Shown here: piece by piece, positions 49,562-58,019 of the stretch
Numbering within the stretch: the stretch's first letter is position 1
Layout: each line of letters begins with the position of its first letter
From: Myxococcus qinghaiensis
GTDB lineage: Bacteria > Myxococcota > Myxococcia > Myxococcales > Myxococcaceae
NCBI RefSeq assembly: GCF_024198215.1
Contig: NZ_JAKCFA010000009.1
Location: 186,001-250,000, forward strand
Reading direction: 5' to 3'
Length of the DNA: 64,000 nt
Notes under the pieces: generated by a model
The model's input: only the letters and a program-made list of their open reading frames with translations
Databases searched by the model: none
Told to the model about the DNA's origin: nothing
Made by a program: the position numbers and the translations under genes

Positions 49562-49709
49562 GCGCTCGCTCCTCGTGCTGGGATACAGGCAGCACGTACA
49601 AGTTGCTGGTGGATGAAACCTTGAAGCTGTCGCCGTCCTTAACATGCTCCGCCGCGTTGCCGTGAGAGGGCGGGGGGTGGTTTGAGTCATGAAATCCAAG
49701 GATTTCTAA
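49562..49709. promoter_or_regulatory. divergent promoter region, peptide gene and JmjC gene
   Basis: 148 bp between two divergent starts, each with a good ribosome binding site (GAGGAG on the minus strand, AAGGA 49698-49702 on the plus). Unusually A/T-rich for this window close to the JmjC start. No clear ECF-type GGAAC/GTC pair was found. Confidence 0.4.
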
Positions 49710-50720
49710 ATGAGCGCGGATACGTCCCGGTTGGCTTTGGAGTGGCAGGTCTGGCTGGTGGAGAACCTCGCGCTGGGAGTGACGCGGGAGGAGGCGTGTC
49801 GCGCATTGATGGGCGTGGGCGTGACGGAAGACGTGGCGAAGGAAGAGGTGGCGCGCGTGGAGGCGCACCCGTTCTTCCAGGCGTGTCAGCGGTTGGGGCG
49901 GCGCTACGGCTGGCTGGAGTCCGTGATGGATGTCTACAGCACGCTGCACCGGCAGTCGGGCGGGCATGCGGCGCTGGAGCGGCGGGAGGCGTTGAGCGCC
50001 GACGAGTTCTTCACGCGCTACTACTTCGGGCACCGGCCGGTGGTGCTGACGGGGCTGATGAAGGACTGGCCCGCGCTTACGCGCTGGACGCTGCCGTACC
50101 TGGCGGAGCGCGCGGGGGACGCGCAGGTGGAGGTGATGACGCGGCGGGAGTCGAACCCCGACCACGCGCCCGAGCCGGAGAAGCACCGCGAGACGATGCG
50201 CTTTTCCGACTACGTGCACCGCGTGGCGACGGGCGGCGCGACGAACGACTACTACATGGTGCCGCGCAACGAGAACTGGCAGCGCGACGGCCTCAAGCCG
50301 CTGCGCGACGACGTGCGCGCGCCCCAGGGCATCATCGACGCGCAGCTCCGGCCAGACATGATGACGCTGTTGTTGGGCCCGGCGGGCACCGTCACCCCGC
50401 TGCACCACGACAACATGAACGTGCTGCTGGCGCAGGTGATGGGGCGCAAGCACATCAAGCTCATCCCCTCCTTCCAGCGCCACCTGATGTACCCGCGCTA
50501 CGGGACGTTCAGCCACGTGGACGCGGCGCGGCCGGACGCCGAGCGCTTCCCGCTGTACTCGGAGGCGCACGTGGTGGAGGCCGTGCTGGAGCCCGGGGAG
50601 CTGGTCTTCATCCCCGTGGGCTGGTGGCACTGGGTGCACGCGCTCGACGTGAGCGCGTCCGTCACGTTCCACCACTTCCTCGTGCCCCAGGGGAACACGT
50701 ACCTGCCCACGCCCCTCTGA
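49710..50720 (+). CDS. JmjC/cupin-8 Fe(II)/2-oxoglutarate hydroxylase-like protein
   Basis: A 336-residue protein with a helical N-terminal segment (about 1-90) and a cupin-like JmjC domain. FFTRYYFGHRPVVLTGLMKDWPAL opens the domain. The metal ligands HxD are in TPLHHDNMNV (His232, Asp234) with the distal histidine in IPVGWWHWVH (His307). Lys in GRKHIKLIP may hold 2-oxoglutarate. Bacterial relatives include protein hydroxylases of the FIH/Tyw5 kind. Start ATG 49710 has AAGGA seven bases upstream. It converges with the CHAT gene (13 bp apart) and diverges from the small peptide gene. Substrate unknown. Confidence 0.85.
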   Translation: MSADTSRLALEWQVWLVENLALGVTREEACRALMGVGVTEDVAKEEVARVEAHPFFQACQRLGRRYGWLESVMDVYSTLHRQSGGHAALERREALSADEFFTRYYFGHRPVVLTGLMKDWPALTRWTLPYLAERAGDAQVEVMTRRESNPDHAPEPEKHRETMRFSDYVHRVATGGATNDYYMVPRNENWQRDGLKPLRDDVRAPQGIIDAQLRPDMMTLLLGPAGTVTPLHHDNMNVLLAQVMGRKHIKLIPSFQRHLMYPRYGTFSHVDAARPDAERFPLYSEAHVVEAVLEPGELVFIPVGWWHWVHALDVSASVTFHHFLVPQGNTYLPTPL

Positions 50721-50733
50721 AGCGGGGTCGGGC

Positions 50734-53484
50734 TCAGTCGGACGTCTCCACCAGCAGCACGTGGTGCGTCCAGCTGTTGCGGGCGTCGCGCGAAAGCCAC
50801 TGCTGGCGCTCGTCGCGCAGGGCCACCGCGGGCGCGGTGCCTGCCCGGATGCGCTGGCGCACGCCGTCGAAGAAGCGGCCCGCCGCGTCGGGGATGTCCA
50901 CGGTGGAGGCGAGCACCGCGCGCGCGCCCGCCTCGATGAAGGCGGCGGGCAGGCTGAAGGGCTCGTGCGTCGTCGTGGAGGCCAGCCGGCCCGCGCTGCA
51001 CGCCGCGAGGAAGACGAGCGGCGAGCCCGCAAGCTTCGTCTGCCGGACGATGTCCGCCGTCAGCGCGTAGCGGCCGTTGCCCTCGGGAGAGAGCACCACC
51101 AGCGAGGCGTCGGAGAGGACGGGGTCGCTGATGCCGTGCGCGTGAATCTCGATTTCCGTCGCGTCCGACATGCGCGAGAGCACCCGAGAGGGCGTGGCGT
51201 CGGAGCCCGACAGCAGCTCCAGCGCCGGGGGCGGCGGCTCGGGCGGCGGCGTCCAGGTGGGCAGCCGGGGCAACTGCAGCAGCGCGGGCGCCTCCACGCT
51301 GGAGACGACCAGCCTCCGGGACGCGGGCGCGCCGACGGAGGGCGGCACGGTGCGGCCCATGCGGAAGCTCCAGGGCTGCTCCGAGGGAAGCAGGTCCGTG
51401 CGCCCGAAGACAGGCGCCCAGGCCAGCACGTCCACCTGGGGGCAGCCTCGCAGCGCCTGCCGCACCCGCTCGGGGACGAGCTGCGCGCTGGGGCTCTCGG
51501 CGAAGGGCACCTTGCGGTCTCCCTGATAGTCGCCCACCAGCTCGCCGTTCGGTCCACGCGCGACGGCCACGGAGCGCTCGCTGTGCACGGCGGCGGCCAG
51601 CGCGCACTTCGTGGGCACCTGCGTCTCCAGCTGCGCGGCCATCAACTCCAGCACCCGCGCGTAGTCGCCGGTGCGCCCGGCATCGGTGACGAGCGAGGAG
51701 TAGCTCAGCGTCCACGACTCGCGCGCCAGCACGTCGGTGGACGGCAGCTTCCGCGCGTCCTCGATGGTGCGCGTGAGCAGCTCCACGCCCCGCGCGTGCT
51801 CCCGGTCCAGCGCGAAGCGGCCCTCGATGTAGCGCGCGTACACCGCGTCGCCGGGCATCGGGTTGTTGACCCGCGCGACGTCGAACACCTGGCGCAGCCG
51901 CTCCGCGTCCTTCGGGTCCGGCCGCGCGCGCGCCATCTCCGCGAACGTCGCTCCGAACATCAGGTCCAACGGCGCCTGGGGACACGCGGCGGCGGCGGCC
52001 AGCGACTCACGCGCGGCCTCCGGACGCAGCGCCAGGTAGTACGTGTGGGCCCGATTGATGTGCGGCCAGTAGCAGGTGTCGATGATGCGACCGCCGCGCG
52101 CGGACCACTCCTCCACGTAGGCGATGGCGCTGGAGAAATCGCCGCGGTCTCTCGCGATGTGGTTGAGGTTCTCCAGCGCCGTCAACTCCAGCTCCCACTC
52201 CTGGAGCTGGCGCGCCCAGGACCAGGCGGTGCGCGTGTGCTGCTCGGCCTCCGTCAGCCGCCGCAGGTCCGCGTAGAGGATGCCCAGGCGGATCTCCAGC
52301 TCCACGCAGCGCGTGGAGAAGGCGCCCTCGCGGCAGCGCTGGAGCGCGTTGAACAGGCGCTGCTCGGCCTTCCACCACTCGCCGTCCGCCGTCTCCTTGC
52401 GCGCCTGCTCGCGCTCCAGGAAGAGGTTGAACCAGGAGTCCTGCTCGCGCTGGGCGCGAGACACCAACTCCGGCAGGTAGCGCAGCGCGGCCTTGTTGTG
52501 CAGCGCCAGCCCCACGAAGAGGTCGTCCTCCCCCGAGGCCCGCACCGACTCCACCAGCGACTCCGGCGCGCTGACGCGCTTGCGCACCAGCTCCGCGTAG
52601 CCCTTCGCCAGCTCGCCCCGGCGCACGAAGTCGCGGGAGGCGACGCGCGTCACGTAATCCACGAGCGAGGAGCCCCCCTGGATGCGGTCCAGCTCCCGCG
52701 CCAGCGGCATCAGCGCCAGCACGCGCTCCTTGGACGACGCCGCGCGGACCACGTCATAGAAGTGCTGTCGCACGACGCCCGGACTCTGACGCGCCTCCTG
52801 GAGCGGCAGCGGCGCCTGGGCGTCGTCCATCAGCGCCAGCGTCGCGTCGCGCGCGCCACGCCACCTGCGGGCCCGCTCCTGCGTCTCCTCGCGCAGCGTC
52901 AGCGCGTGCGCCTTCGCCTCGCGACTCCACCCCTGCTCACCGAGCGCGGCCACCTTCTCGAAGGTCTCCGCCGCCTTCATGGTGAGGCCCATGTCGCGGA
53001 GCACCAGCGCGCGGTTCCACAAGGCCTGCGGGTGCTGGGGCTTCGACGCCAGCACGCCGTCCAGCAGGCGCAGCGCCTGCTCGTGCGCTCCCTTTGCCAG
53101 GTGCACGGCGGCCAGGTCGCTGTCGCGGTCCGGCGACGCGGTCATCCGCTCCAGGAAGGAGCCGGACTGGTTCCACTCGCCCTGCAGGCCATACGCGGCG
53201 GCGATGCCCGCCCAGTCGCCGTCCTCCTCCAGCCGGGCCAGCTCTTTCAGCGGGATGGGCTCGGGAGGAATGAGACAGCCGCCGGCGGAGACGCGCGGGC
53301 GATAGCGGTCGGCCTCCGGATAGGTGAGTCGGGCCTCGATGCGCGCGGATGCCCGGCGCTCGGCCCAGAATCGCGCCTCCACCCCGTTCCCCCCGGACGG
53401 CGTGCGCGCGAGCAGGAAGGTGACAACGAGCACGGGCGCGGCCAGCGCCAGGACCAGGGCCTTGTCGTACGTCGATTTCAACAT
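50734..53484 (-). CDS. membrane-anchored TPR-CHAT protease
   Basis: A 916-residue protein. Short N-terminus, one signal-anchor helix (ALVLALAAPVLVVTFLLA), then a long helical-repeat region (about 70-640) and a C-terminal CHAT caspase-like protease domain. The catalytic dyad is visible: His783 in IHAHGISDP and Cys829 in VFLAACSAG, each in its normal context, so an active protease is likely. With an N-in anchor the body would face the periplasm. Residues about 75-230 resemble the outer domain of the anti-sigma encoded nearby (for example PQHPQALWNRALVLRD against NHAQALWNRALVLRE). ATG 53484 follows GAGGGGG. Confidence 0.9.
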   Translation of the reverse strand: MLKSTYDKALVLALAAPVLVVTFLLARTPSGGNGVEARFWAERRASARIEARLTYPEADRYRPRVSAGGCLIPPEPIPLKELARLEEDGDWAGIAAAYGLQGEWNQSGSFLERMTASPDRDSDLAAVHLAKGAHEQALRLLDGVLASKPQHPQALWNRALVLRDMGLTMKAAETFEKVAALGEQGWSREAKAHALTLREETQERARRWRGARDATLALMDDAQAPLPLQEARQSPGVVRQHFYDVVRAASSKERVLALMPLARELDRIQGGSSLVDYVTRVASRDFVRRGELAKGYAELVRKRVSAPESLVESVRASGEDDLFVGLALHNKAALRYLPELVSRAQREQDSWFNLFLEREQARKETADGEWWKAEQRLFNALQRCREGAFSTRCVELEIRLGILYADLRRLTEAEQHTRTAWSWARQLQEWELELTALENLNHIARDRGDFSSAIAYVEEWSARGGRIIDTCYWPHINRAHTYYLALRPEAARESLAAAAACPQAPLDLMFGATFAEMARARPDPKDAERLRQVFDVARVNNPMPGDAVYARYIEGRFALDREHARGVELLTRTIEDARKLPSTDVLARESWTLSYSSLVTDAGRTGDYARVLELMAAQLETQVPTKCALAAAVHSERSVAVARGPNGELVGDYQGDRKVPFAESPSAQLVPERVRQALRGCPQVDVLAWAPVFGRTDLLPSEQPWSFRMGRTVPPSVGAPASRRLVVSSVEAPALLQLPRLPTWTPPPEPPPPALELLSGSDATPSRVLSRMSDATEIEIHAHGISDPVLSDASLVVLSPEGNGRYALTADIVRQTKLAGSPLVFLAACSAGRLASTTTHEPFSLPAAFIEAGARAVLASTVDIPDAAGRFFDGVRQRIRAGTAPAVALRDERQQWLSRDARNSWTHHVLLVETSD

Positions 53485-53944
53485 GCTGCCCCCTCGGGCA
53501 ACTCCCCCAAGCAGCCGCCCACGCGTTGGGTTCTACACCAACCTTCCTGCTGTCGCCGACTTTCGACGGAAATGAGACACCCCGCTCCCACGAGGAAGAC
53601 GTTCGGGAGTCCACGTCCGCCTCGTACGAACGGACAGGCCTCCAAATCCTCGCGTGCGAATGACGCAGGTCTGGATTTCCCGTGCAACGGCAGACGTGCG
53701 GGACAACGGCACCTGCCCAGGCCGAACAGCGGGCGAGCGTGGCTCGACGCGAGGTGGCCCGAGCACCCACCCGCGACGCGGCGCTCCATCCCCCGGGAAT
53801 CACTGCCTCCTGAGACAAGCGGCGAGCGAGGACGAAGGCGACGTGTCGCTTCGAGCCACTCCGAGCAAGCGAACGAGGGCACGACGTCCTGGGGGTTGGC
53901 AGTCAGTCACGAGCGGGAAGTAGCACGCCCGGCCGGGTGTCCCC
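53485..53944. other. 460-bp region without a recognisable gene
   Basis: Divergent stretch between the CHAT gene and the lyase-like gene. Short open frames occur on both strands but show no ribosome binding site, domain or membrane pattern. It should hold both promoters; no clear consensus pair or inverted repeat was found. Confidence 0.4.
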
Positions 53945-55021
53945 ATGCGCCAACCCGGAATGAAAGGACCTCGTTTGACCGCATTCCTTCGCCTCGCCGC
54001 CCTGATGTTCGTGGTTCCCTCACTCGCTTCCGCGGAAGTGGTGTGGAAGGGCGACTTCGAGACCGGAAACATTTCGCAGTGGACGCGCTCGCAGAGCGTC
54101 TCCAACAGCCGCCTCCAGGTGGTGACGGACATGGTGCGCGAAGGCCGCTATGCCCTGAAGGCCACCGTGCGCCAAGGCGATGACCCCATCGGCGCGAGCG
54201 GCAACCGCAACGAGCTGCTCTACATCAGCGAGGAGAAGACGGGCTCCACGTACTTCTACAAGTGGAGCACGCTGTTCCCACAGAACTACCCGCTGTCGGA
54301 CGGGTGGCAGGTGTTCGCGCAGTGGCACCAGGAGGGCTGCTGTGGCTCGCCGCCGCTGGAGTTCTTCGTGAAGGGAGACCGGATGTTCCTGCGCGTGGGC
54401 GGCTCCGAGGCCCCCATCGCCTGGGAAGGCCCCCTCTCCCGGGGCGAGTGGCACGACTTCGTGCTCCAGGTGAAGTGGTCGTCCAACGCGAAGGTCGGCT
54501 TCGTTCAGCTCTGGCACAACGGGAAGGTGGCGCTGCCGAAGAAGATGGGCGCCACGCAGTTCGGCAGCGAGATGAACTACCTGAAGCTCGGCCTGTACCG
54601 CGAGGACAGCATCAGGCCCGAGGCGAGCGTGTACCACGATGGCTTCACCATGAGCACCGCGCTCGAGGACGTGATTCCGCCCGCGCCGGCTCCCGAGCCC
54701 GTCCCCGAGCCCGCGCCGGAGCCGACCCCCACGCCGACGCCGACGCCGGACACCACGCCGACGCCGGACACGACGCCGACGCCGATTCCCACGCCGCCGG
54801 TCGTCTCCGTCCCCACGCTGCCCGGCACCGGCACGCCGAACGTCGGCGTGGTGAACGATGACAACGGCCGCAACAACCCGCTGTCCGAGAGCGGCCCGCA
54901 GGGCTGTGGCGCGTCGGCCACGGGCGGTGCGCCGTTCGTCGCCGCCACCGCGCTGCTGGCCATGGCCGGGCTCTTGAGCCGCCGTCGCAAGCCCGCGGAG
55001 GTCCGCGCCCGTCGGCGCTGA
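53945..55021 (+). CDS. secreted polysaccharide-lyase-like protein with MYXO-CTERM tail
   Basis: A 358-residue exported protein. The signal peptide ends near SLASAE. A beta-jelly-roll domain (about 30-240) with FETGNISQWTRSQ, GNRNELLYISEEKTGSTYFYKWSTLFP, and WHDFVLQVKWS...VQLWHNGK fits the heparin-lyase-I/PL20-like group of lyases. A Pro/Thr-rich linker with PTPTPD repeats leads to the MYXO-CTERM tail: GCGAS, hydrophobic helix, SRRRK. It probably degrades a polysaccharide at the cell surface. ATG 53960 is an alternative start; neither has a clear ribosome binding site. Confidence 0.85.
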   Translation: MRQPGMKGPRLTAFLRLAALMFVVPSLASAEVVWKGDFETGNISQWTRSQSVSNSRLQVVTDMVREGRYALKATVRQGDDPIGASGNRNELLYISEEKTGSTYFYKWSTLFPQNYPLSDGWQVFAQWHQEGCCGSPPLEFFVKGDRMFLRVGGSEAPIAWEGPLSRGEWHDFVLQVKWSSNAKVGFVQLWHNGKVALPKKMGATQFGSEMNYLKLGLYREDSIRPEASVYHDGFTMSTALEDVIPPAPAPEPVPEPAPEPTPTPTPTPDTTPTPDTTPTPIPTPPVVSVPTLPGTGTPNVGVVNDDNGRNNPLSESGPQGCGASATGGAPFVAATALLAMAGLLSRRRKPAEVRARRR

Positions 55022-55057
55022 GCCGAACCGGCGGTCCTCGTCGCCTGCTGGAAAAAC

Positions 55058-55100
55058 GAAGCGGGTCCGTTCCTCCAGGAGCGGACCCGCTTCTTGTTTT
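55058..55100. terminator. strong bidirectional terminator
   Basis: GAAGCGGGTCCG (55058-55069) pairs with CGGACCCGCTTC (55082-55093), extended inside by TCCT/AGGA. TTGTTTT follows on the plus strand and GTTTTTC on the minus strand, serving both convergent genes. Confidence 0.85.
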
Positions 55101-55119
55101 CAGCGCCTGGGTGCCGGCC

Positions 55120-56661
55120 TCAGTGCGCGCCTTCCACCTTCACGCCGGGGTTGGCGCGCTGGAGGAGGAACACCAACACCAGGGAGCACGCGAAGATGGC
55201 GGTGAGCACGGTGAAGTTGGCATTGAAGGCCCGCACCAGCGCCTGCAGGTTGATGCGCTGGCTGAACAGGCCGTAGGCGGCGGACAGCGGGTCCGTCACC
55301 CGCGAGGCCACCGTGGCCTTGAGGGCGGCGAGCTGCTCCTGCGTCACCTGGCTGTACGGGTCCACGTGCGACGCGAGCGCCGTGGTGTTCACCTTCGTCA
55401 GCCGGTTGAGCGCGCTGCTCATCCACGCGGTGCCGATGGAGCCGCCCAGTTCGCGCGTCAGGTTGAAGAGTCCCGCCGCGTTGCCGCGCTGGTCCGGCCG
55501 CAGGTTGCTGAGCGCCATCACCGACAGGGGCACGAAGATGAAGCCCATGGAGCAGGCGCGGATGAAGACGGGCGTAATCAGCGCCGCCTCGTCCGCCGTG
55601 CTGCTCAAGTGGCCGTTGGTCCACAGCGACAGGCACATGCCGACGATTCCCAGGCCCACCAGCCAGCGCCCGTCCAGCTTGCCGCCGAACTTGCCGATGA
55701 GCGGCATCAACAGCACCTGGATGAAGCTGCCCTTGAGGAACACCAGGCCGATGTCGAGCGCCGAGTAGTGCATCACCGTGCCGCAGAAGAGGCTGAAGAG
55801 GAACGAGCCTCCGAACAGCGCGGTCCCGACAAGGAAGTTCACCCCCGTGGCCGCCGCATAGGAGCGGTTGGCGAACACCCTCAAATCCACCACCGGCTCG
55901 GGGGTCTCCAGCTGGTGGACGATGAAGGTGATGAGCGCCACGCCCGCCACCACGGCGAGCACGGTGATTTTCATGCTGTCGAACCAGTCCTCGCGCGTGC
56001 CCTCCTCCAGCACGAACTGGAGCGCCGCCATGCCCACCGCGAGCAGGGCGATTCCCCAGCGGTCCACGCGGGCCGTGGAGGGGGCGAAGTCCTCCTGCTT
56101 GATGTGGCGCCACGCCATGAACGCGGCGAACAGGCCCACCGGCAGGTTGATGAGGAAGATCCAGTGCCAGCTCGCCACCTCGATGAGCAGACCGCCCACC
56201 GTGGGCCCCAAAAGAGGCCCCGTCACCGCGCCCAGGCCGAAGAGCGCGCCGGCCATGCCGTGCTCCTTTTGCGGATAGCGCGCGAAGAGGATGGCCTGCG
56301 ACGTGGGGATGATGGCGCCGCCGCCCATGCCCTGGAGGATGCGGAAGACCACCAGCGAAGGCAGGTTCCACGCCAGGCCACACAGCACGCTGGCCGCGGT
56401 GAAGATGAGGATGGACGCGGTGAAGTAGCGCCGGAAGCCGAAGCGCCGCTGGAGCCAGCCCGTCATCGGGATGACCACCACGTTCGCCATCATGTAGCCG
56501 GTGGACACCCAGGCAATCTGGTCCAACGGCGTGCCGAAGCTCGCGCGGATGTCGCTGAGCGCGACGTTGACGATGGAGATGTCCAGCACGGACATCAGCG
56601 CCGCGGCCATGGCGGCGATGGTGATACCGGTTTTTGAACCGGTGATGACGTCGCCCTTCAC
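55120..56661 (-). CDS. emrB: DHA2-family multidrug MFS transporter
   Basis: A 513-residue, 14-helix drug:proton antiporter of the EmrB/QacA type. Motifs: LDISIVNVALSDI in helix 1 (motif D1), GWLQRRFGFRRYF in loop 2-3 (motif A), RILQGMGGGAIIPTSQAIL (motif B) and GALFGLGAVTGPLLGPTVGGLL (motif C of antiporters). GTG start at 56661, two bases after the emrA stop. With EmrA it should span the envelope and join TolC. Controlled by the MarR-type gene at the head of the operon. Confidence 0.94.
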   Translation of the reverse strand: MKGDVITGSKTGITIAAMAAALMSVLDISIVNVALSDIRASFGTPLDQIAWVSTGYMMANVVVIPMTGWLQRRFGFRRYFTASILIFTAASVLCGLAWNLPSLVVFRILQGMGGGAIIPTSQAILFARYPQKEHGMAGALFGLGAVTGPLLGPTVGGLLIEVASWHWIFLINLPVGLFAAFMAWRHIKQEDFAPSTARVDRWGIALLAVGMAALQFVLEEGTREDWFDSMKITVLAVVAGVALITFIVHQLETPEPVVDLRVFANRSYAAATGVNFLVGTALFGGSFLFSLFCGTVMHYSALDIGLVFLKGSFIQVLLMPLIGKFGGKLDGRWLVGLGIVGMCLSLWTNGHLSSTADEAALITPVFIRACSMGFIFVPLSVMALSNLRPDQRGNAAGLFNLTRELGGSIGTAWMSSALNRLTKVNTTALASHVDPYSQVTQEQLAALKATVASRVTDPLSAAYGLFSQRINLQALVRAFNANFTVLTAIFACSLVLVFLLQRANPGVKVEGAH

Positions 56662-56663
56662 GA

Positions 56664-57911
56664 CTAGTGGCTCCTCGTGTCGACGGTGACGACGGCGCTC
56701 ATGCCCGGCTTGAGGGCGACCTTCGACTCACCGTCGAAGCGGATGAGCACGGGGATGCGCTGCACCACCTTCACGAAGTTGCCGGACGCGTTGTCCGGAG
56801 GCAGCAACGCGAAGCGCGCGCCGCTGGCGCCGGCCAGGCTGTCCACGTGGCCCTTGAAGGCGTGGCTGCCAAACGCATCCACCTCCACCTCCACCGGCTG
56901 CCCCGCCTTCATCTCGCCAACCTGGTCCTCCTTGAAGTTGGCCACCACCCACACGTCGTCCTGCGGCACCACCGCCATCAGCGGACGCTCCGGGCCCACC
57001 ATCTGCCCCACCTCCACCGTGCGGCGGCTCACCACGCCGTCCACCGGCGCGCGGACGTGCGTATAGGAGACGGCCAGCTCCGCCAGGTGCAGCGCCGCCT
57101 GGGCCTGCTTGAGCTTCGCGTCGGCCAGCTTCACCGCCGCCTGCGCCGCCTGCACCTGCACTGGCCCCGTCTCCGCGGCGGCGAGCTTGCCCTGCGCCGT
57201 CTCCAGCCCGCCGGAGGAGCCCTGCACCCCCGCCTGCGTGGAGGTCAGCCGCGCGCGCGCCACGTCCAGCGACGCCTTCGCCTGGTCATACGCGGACTGC
57301 CGAGCGTCCAGGTCCGCCTGCGTCACCGCGCCCTCCTGCTTCAACGTCCTCACGCGCGTCATGTCCGAGTCCGCCAGCTTGAAGCGGGCCTCGGCCGCCG
57401 CCACGTCCGCGTGCGCCTGGTCCAGCGCCGCCTTGGACGAGCTGATGCCGCTGTTGGCCTGCACCACGCCACCGCGCGCCTGCCGCAGGTTCGCCCCGGC
57501 GTTGACCTCCGTGAGCGACAGCTGCGACTGCGCGTTGGACGCCTGCGCCTCCGCGCTCAGCACGTCCGCGCGAGCCACCTCCAGCTTCGCGTCCAGGTCC
57601 GTGGCGTCCAGCTCGACGAGCACGTCGCCGGCCTTCACCGCCTGGTTGTCGCTCACCAACACCTTGGCCACCATGCCGGACACGCGCGGCGACACGTTGG
57701 CGATGCGGCCCTCCACCTGCGCGTCATCCGTGGACTCGTGGCCACGCGTCAGCGCCCAGCGGACGCCGCCGCCCACCAGCGCCAGGGCGACGAGGGCGGG
57801 CAACACCTTCTTCGCTCGCGAGCGCGGCGCGGCGGGCTCCCTCGCGACGGAGGGGAGGTTCTTCGGAACATCGTTGTCCTGCACATCCAAGGAAGGGGAA
57901 GCAGTGCTCAT
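56664..57911 (-). CDS. emrA: HlyD/EmrA-family membrane fusion protein
   Basis: A 415-residue adaptor with one N-terminal membrane helix (VLPALVALALVGGGVRWAL), VEGRIANVSPRVSGMV (first lipoyl half), a long coiled-coil hairpin of about 190 residues, then VRAPVDGVVSRRTVEVGQMV (second half) and a beta-barrel. The coiled coil is long, as in EmrA. ATG 57911 is preferred over an in-frame TTG at 57923. Second gene of marR-emrA-emrB. Confidence 0.94.
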   Translation of the reverse strand: MSTASPSLDVQDNDVPKNLPSVAREPAAPRSRAKKVLPALVALALVGGGVRWALTRGHESTDDAQVEGRIANVSPRVSGMVAKVLVSDNQAVKAGDVLVELDATDLDAKLEVARADVLSAEAQASNAQSQLSLTEVNAGANLRQARGGVVQANSGISSSKAALDQAHADVAAAEARFKLADSDMTRVRTLKQEGAVTQADLDARQSAYDQAKASLDVARARLTSTQAGVQGSSGGLETAQGKLAAAETGPVQVQAAQAAVKLADAKLKQAQAALHLAELAVSYTHVRAPVDGVVSRRTVEVGQMVGPERPLMAVVPQDDVWVVANFKEDQVGEMKAGQPVEVEVDAFGSHAFKGHVDSLAGASGARFALLPPDNASGNFVKVVQRIPVLIRFDGESKVALKPGMSAVVTVDTRSH

Positions 57912-57944
57912 GGTGGTTCTCAAAGGTTCAGCGAGTCGATGATT

Positions 57945-57957
57945 TGGTGGCTAACCA
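57945..57957. promoter_or_regulatory. possible operator half-site before emrA
   Basis: TGGT-GGCTA-ACCA, an imperfect inverted repeat in the 108-bp gap between marR and emrA. It contains CTAAC, as does the better MarR site at 58576-58597. Weak evidence. Confidence 0.25.
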
Positions 57958-58019
57958 TCTGGACGAAGCGGGTCATCCGCCGGGTCCGGCAGAGGGGAAT
58001 CAGGAGGGCAAGGGGTGGC

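Noticed and set aside
47226-53484. A CRISPR type III-E locus around the TPR-CHAT gene
   Set aside because: No repeat array, no Cas7/Cas11 fusion or other cas gene in the window; only the protease/sigma logic is similar.
53654-53923. Possible 89-residue protein between the CHAT and lyase genes
   Set aside because: No ribosome binding site, no hydrophobic or domain pattern, and overlapping frames of equal quality on both strands.
50761-54183. 1140-codon open frame on the plus strand
   Set aside because: Lies antisense to the TPR-CHAT gene. Composition is Arg/Gly/Ala/His-rich as expected for the reverse complement of a high-GC gene; no domains.
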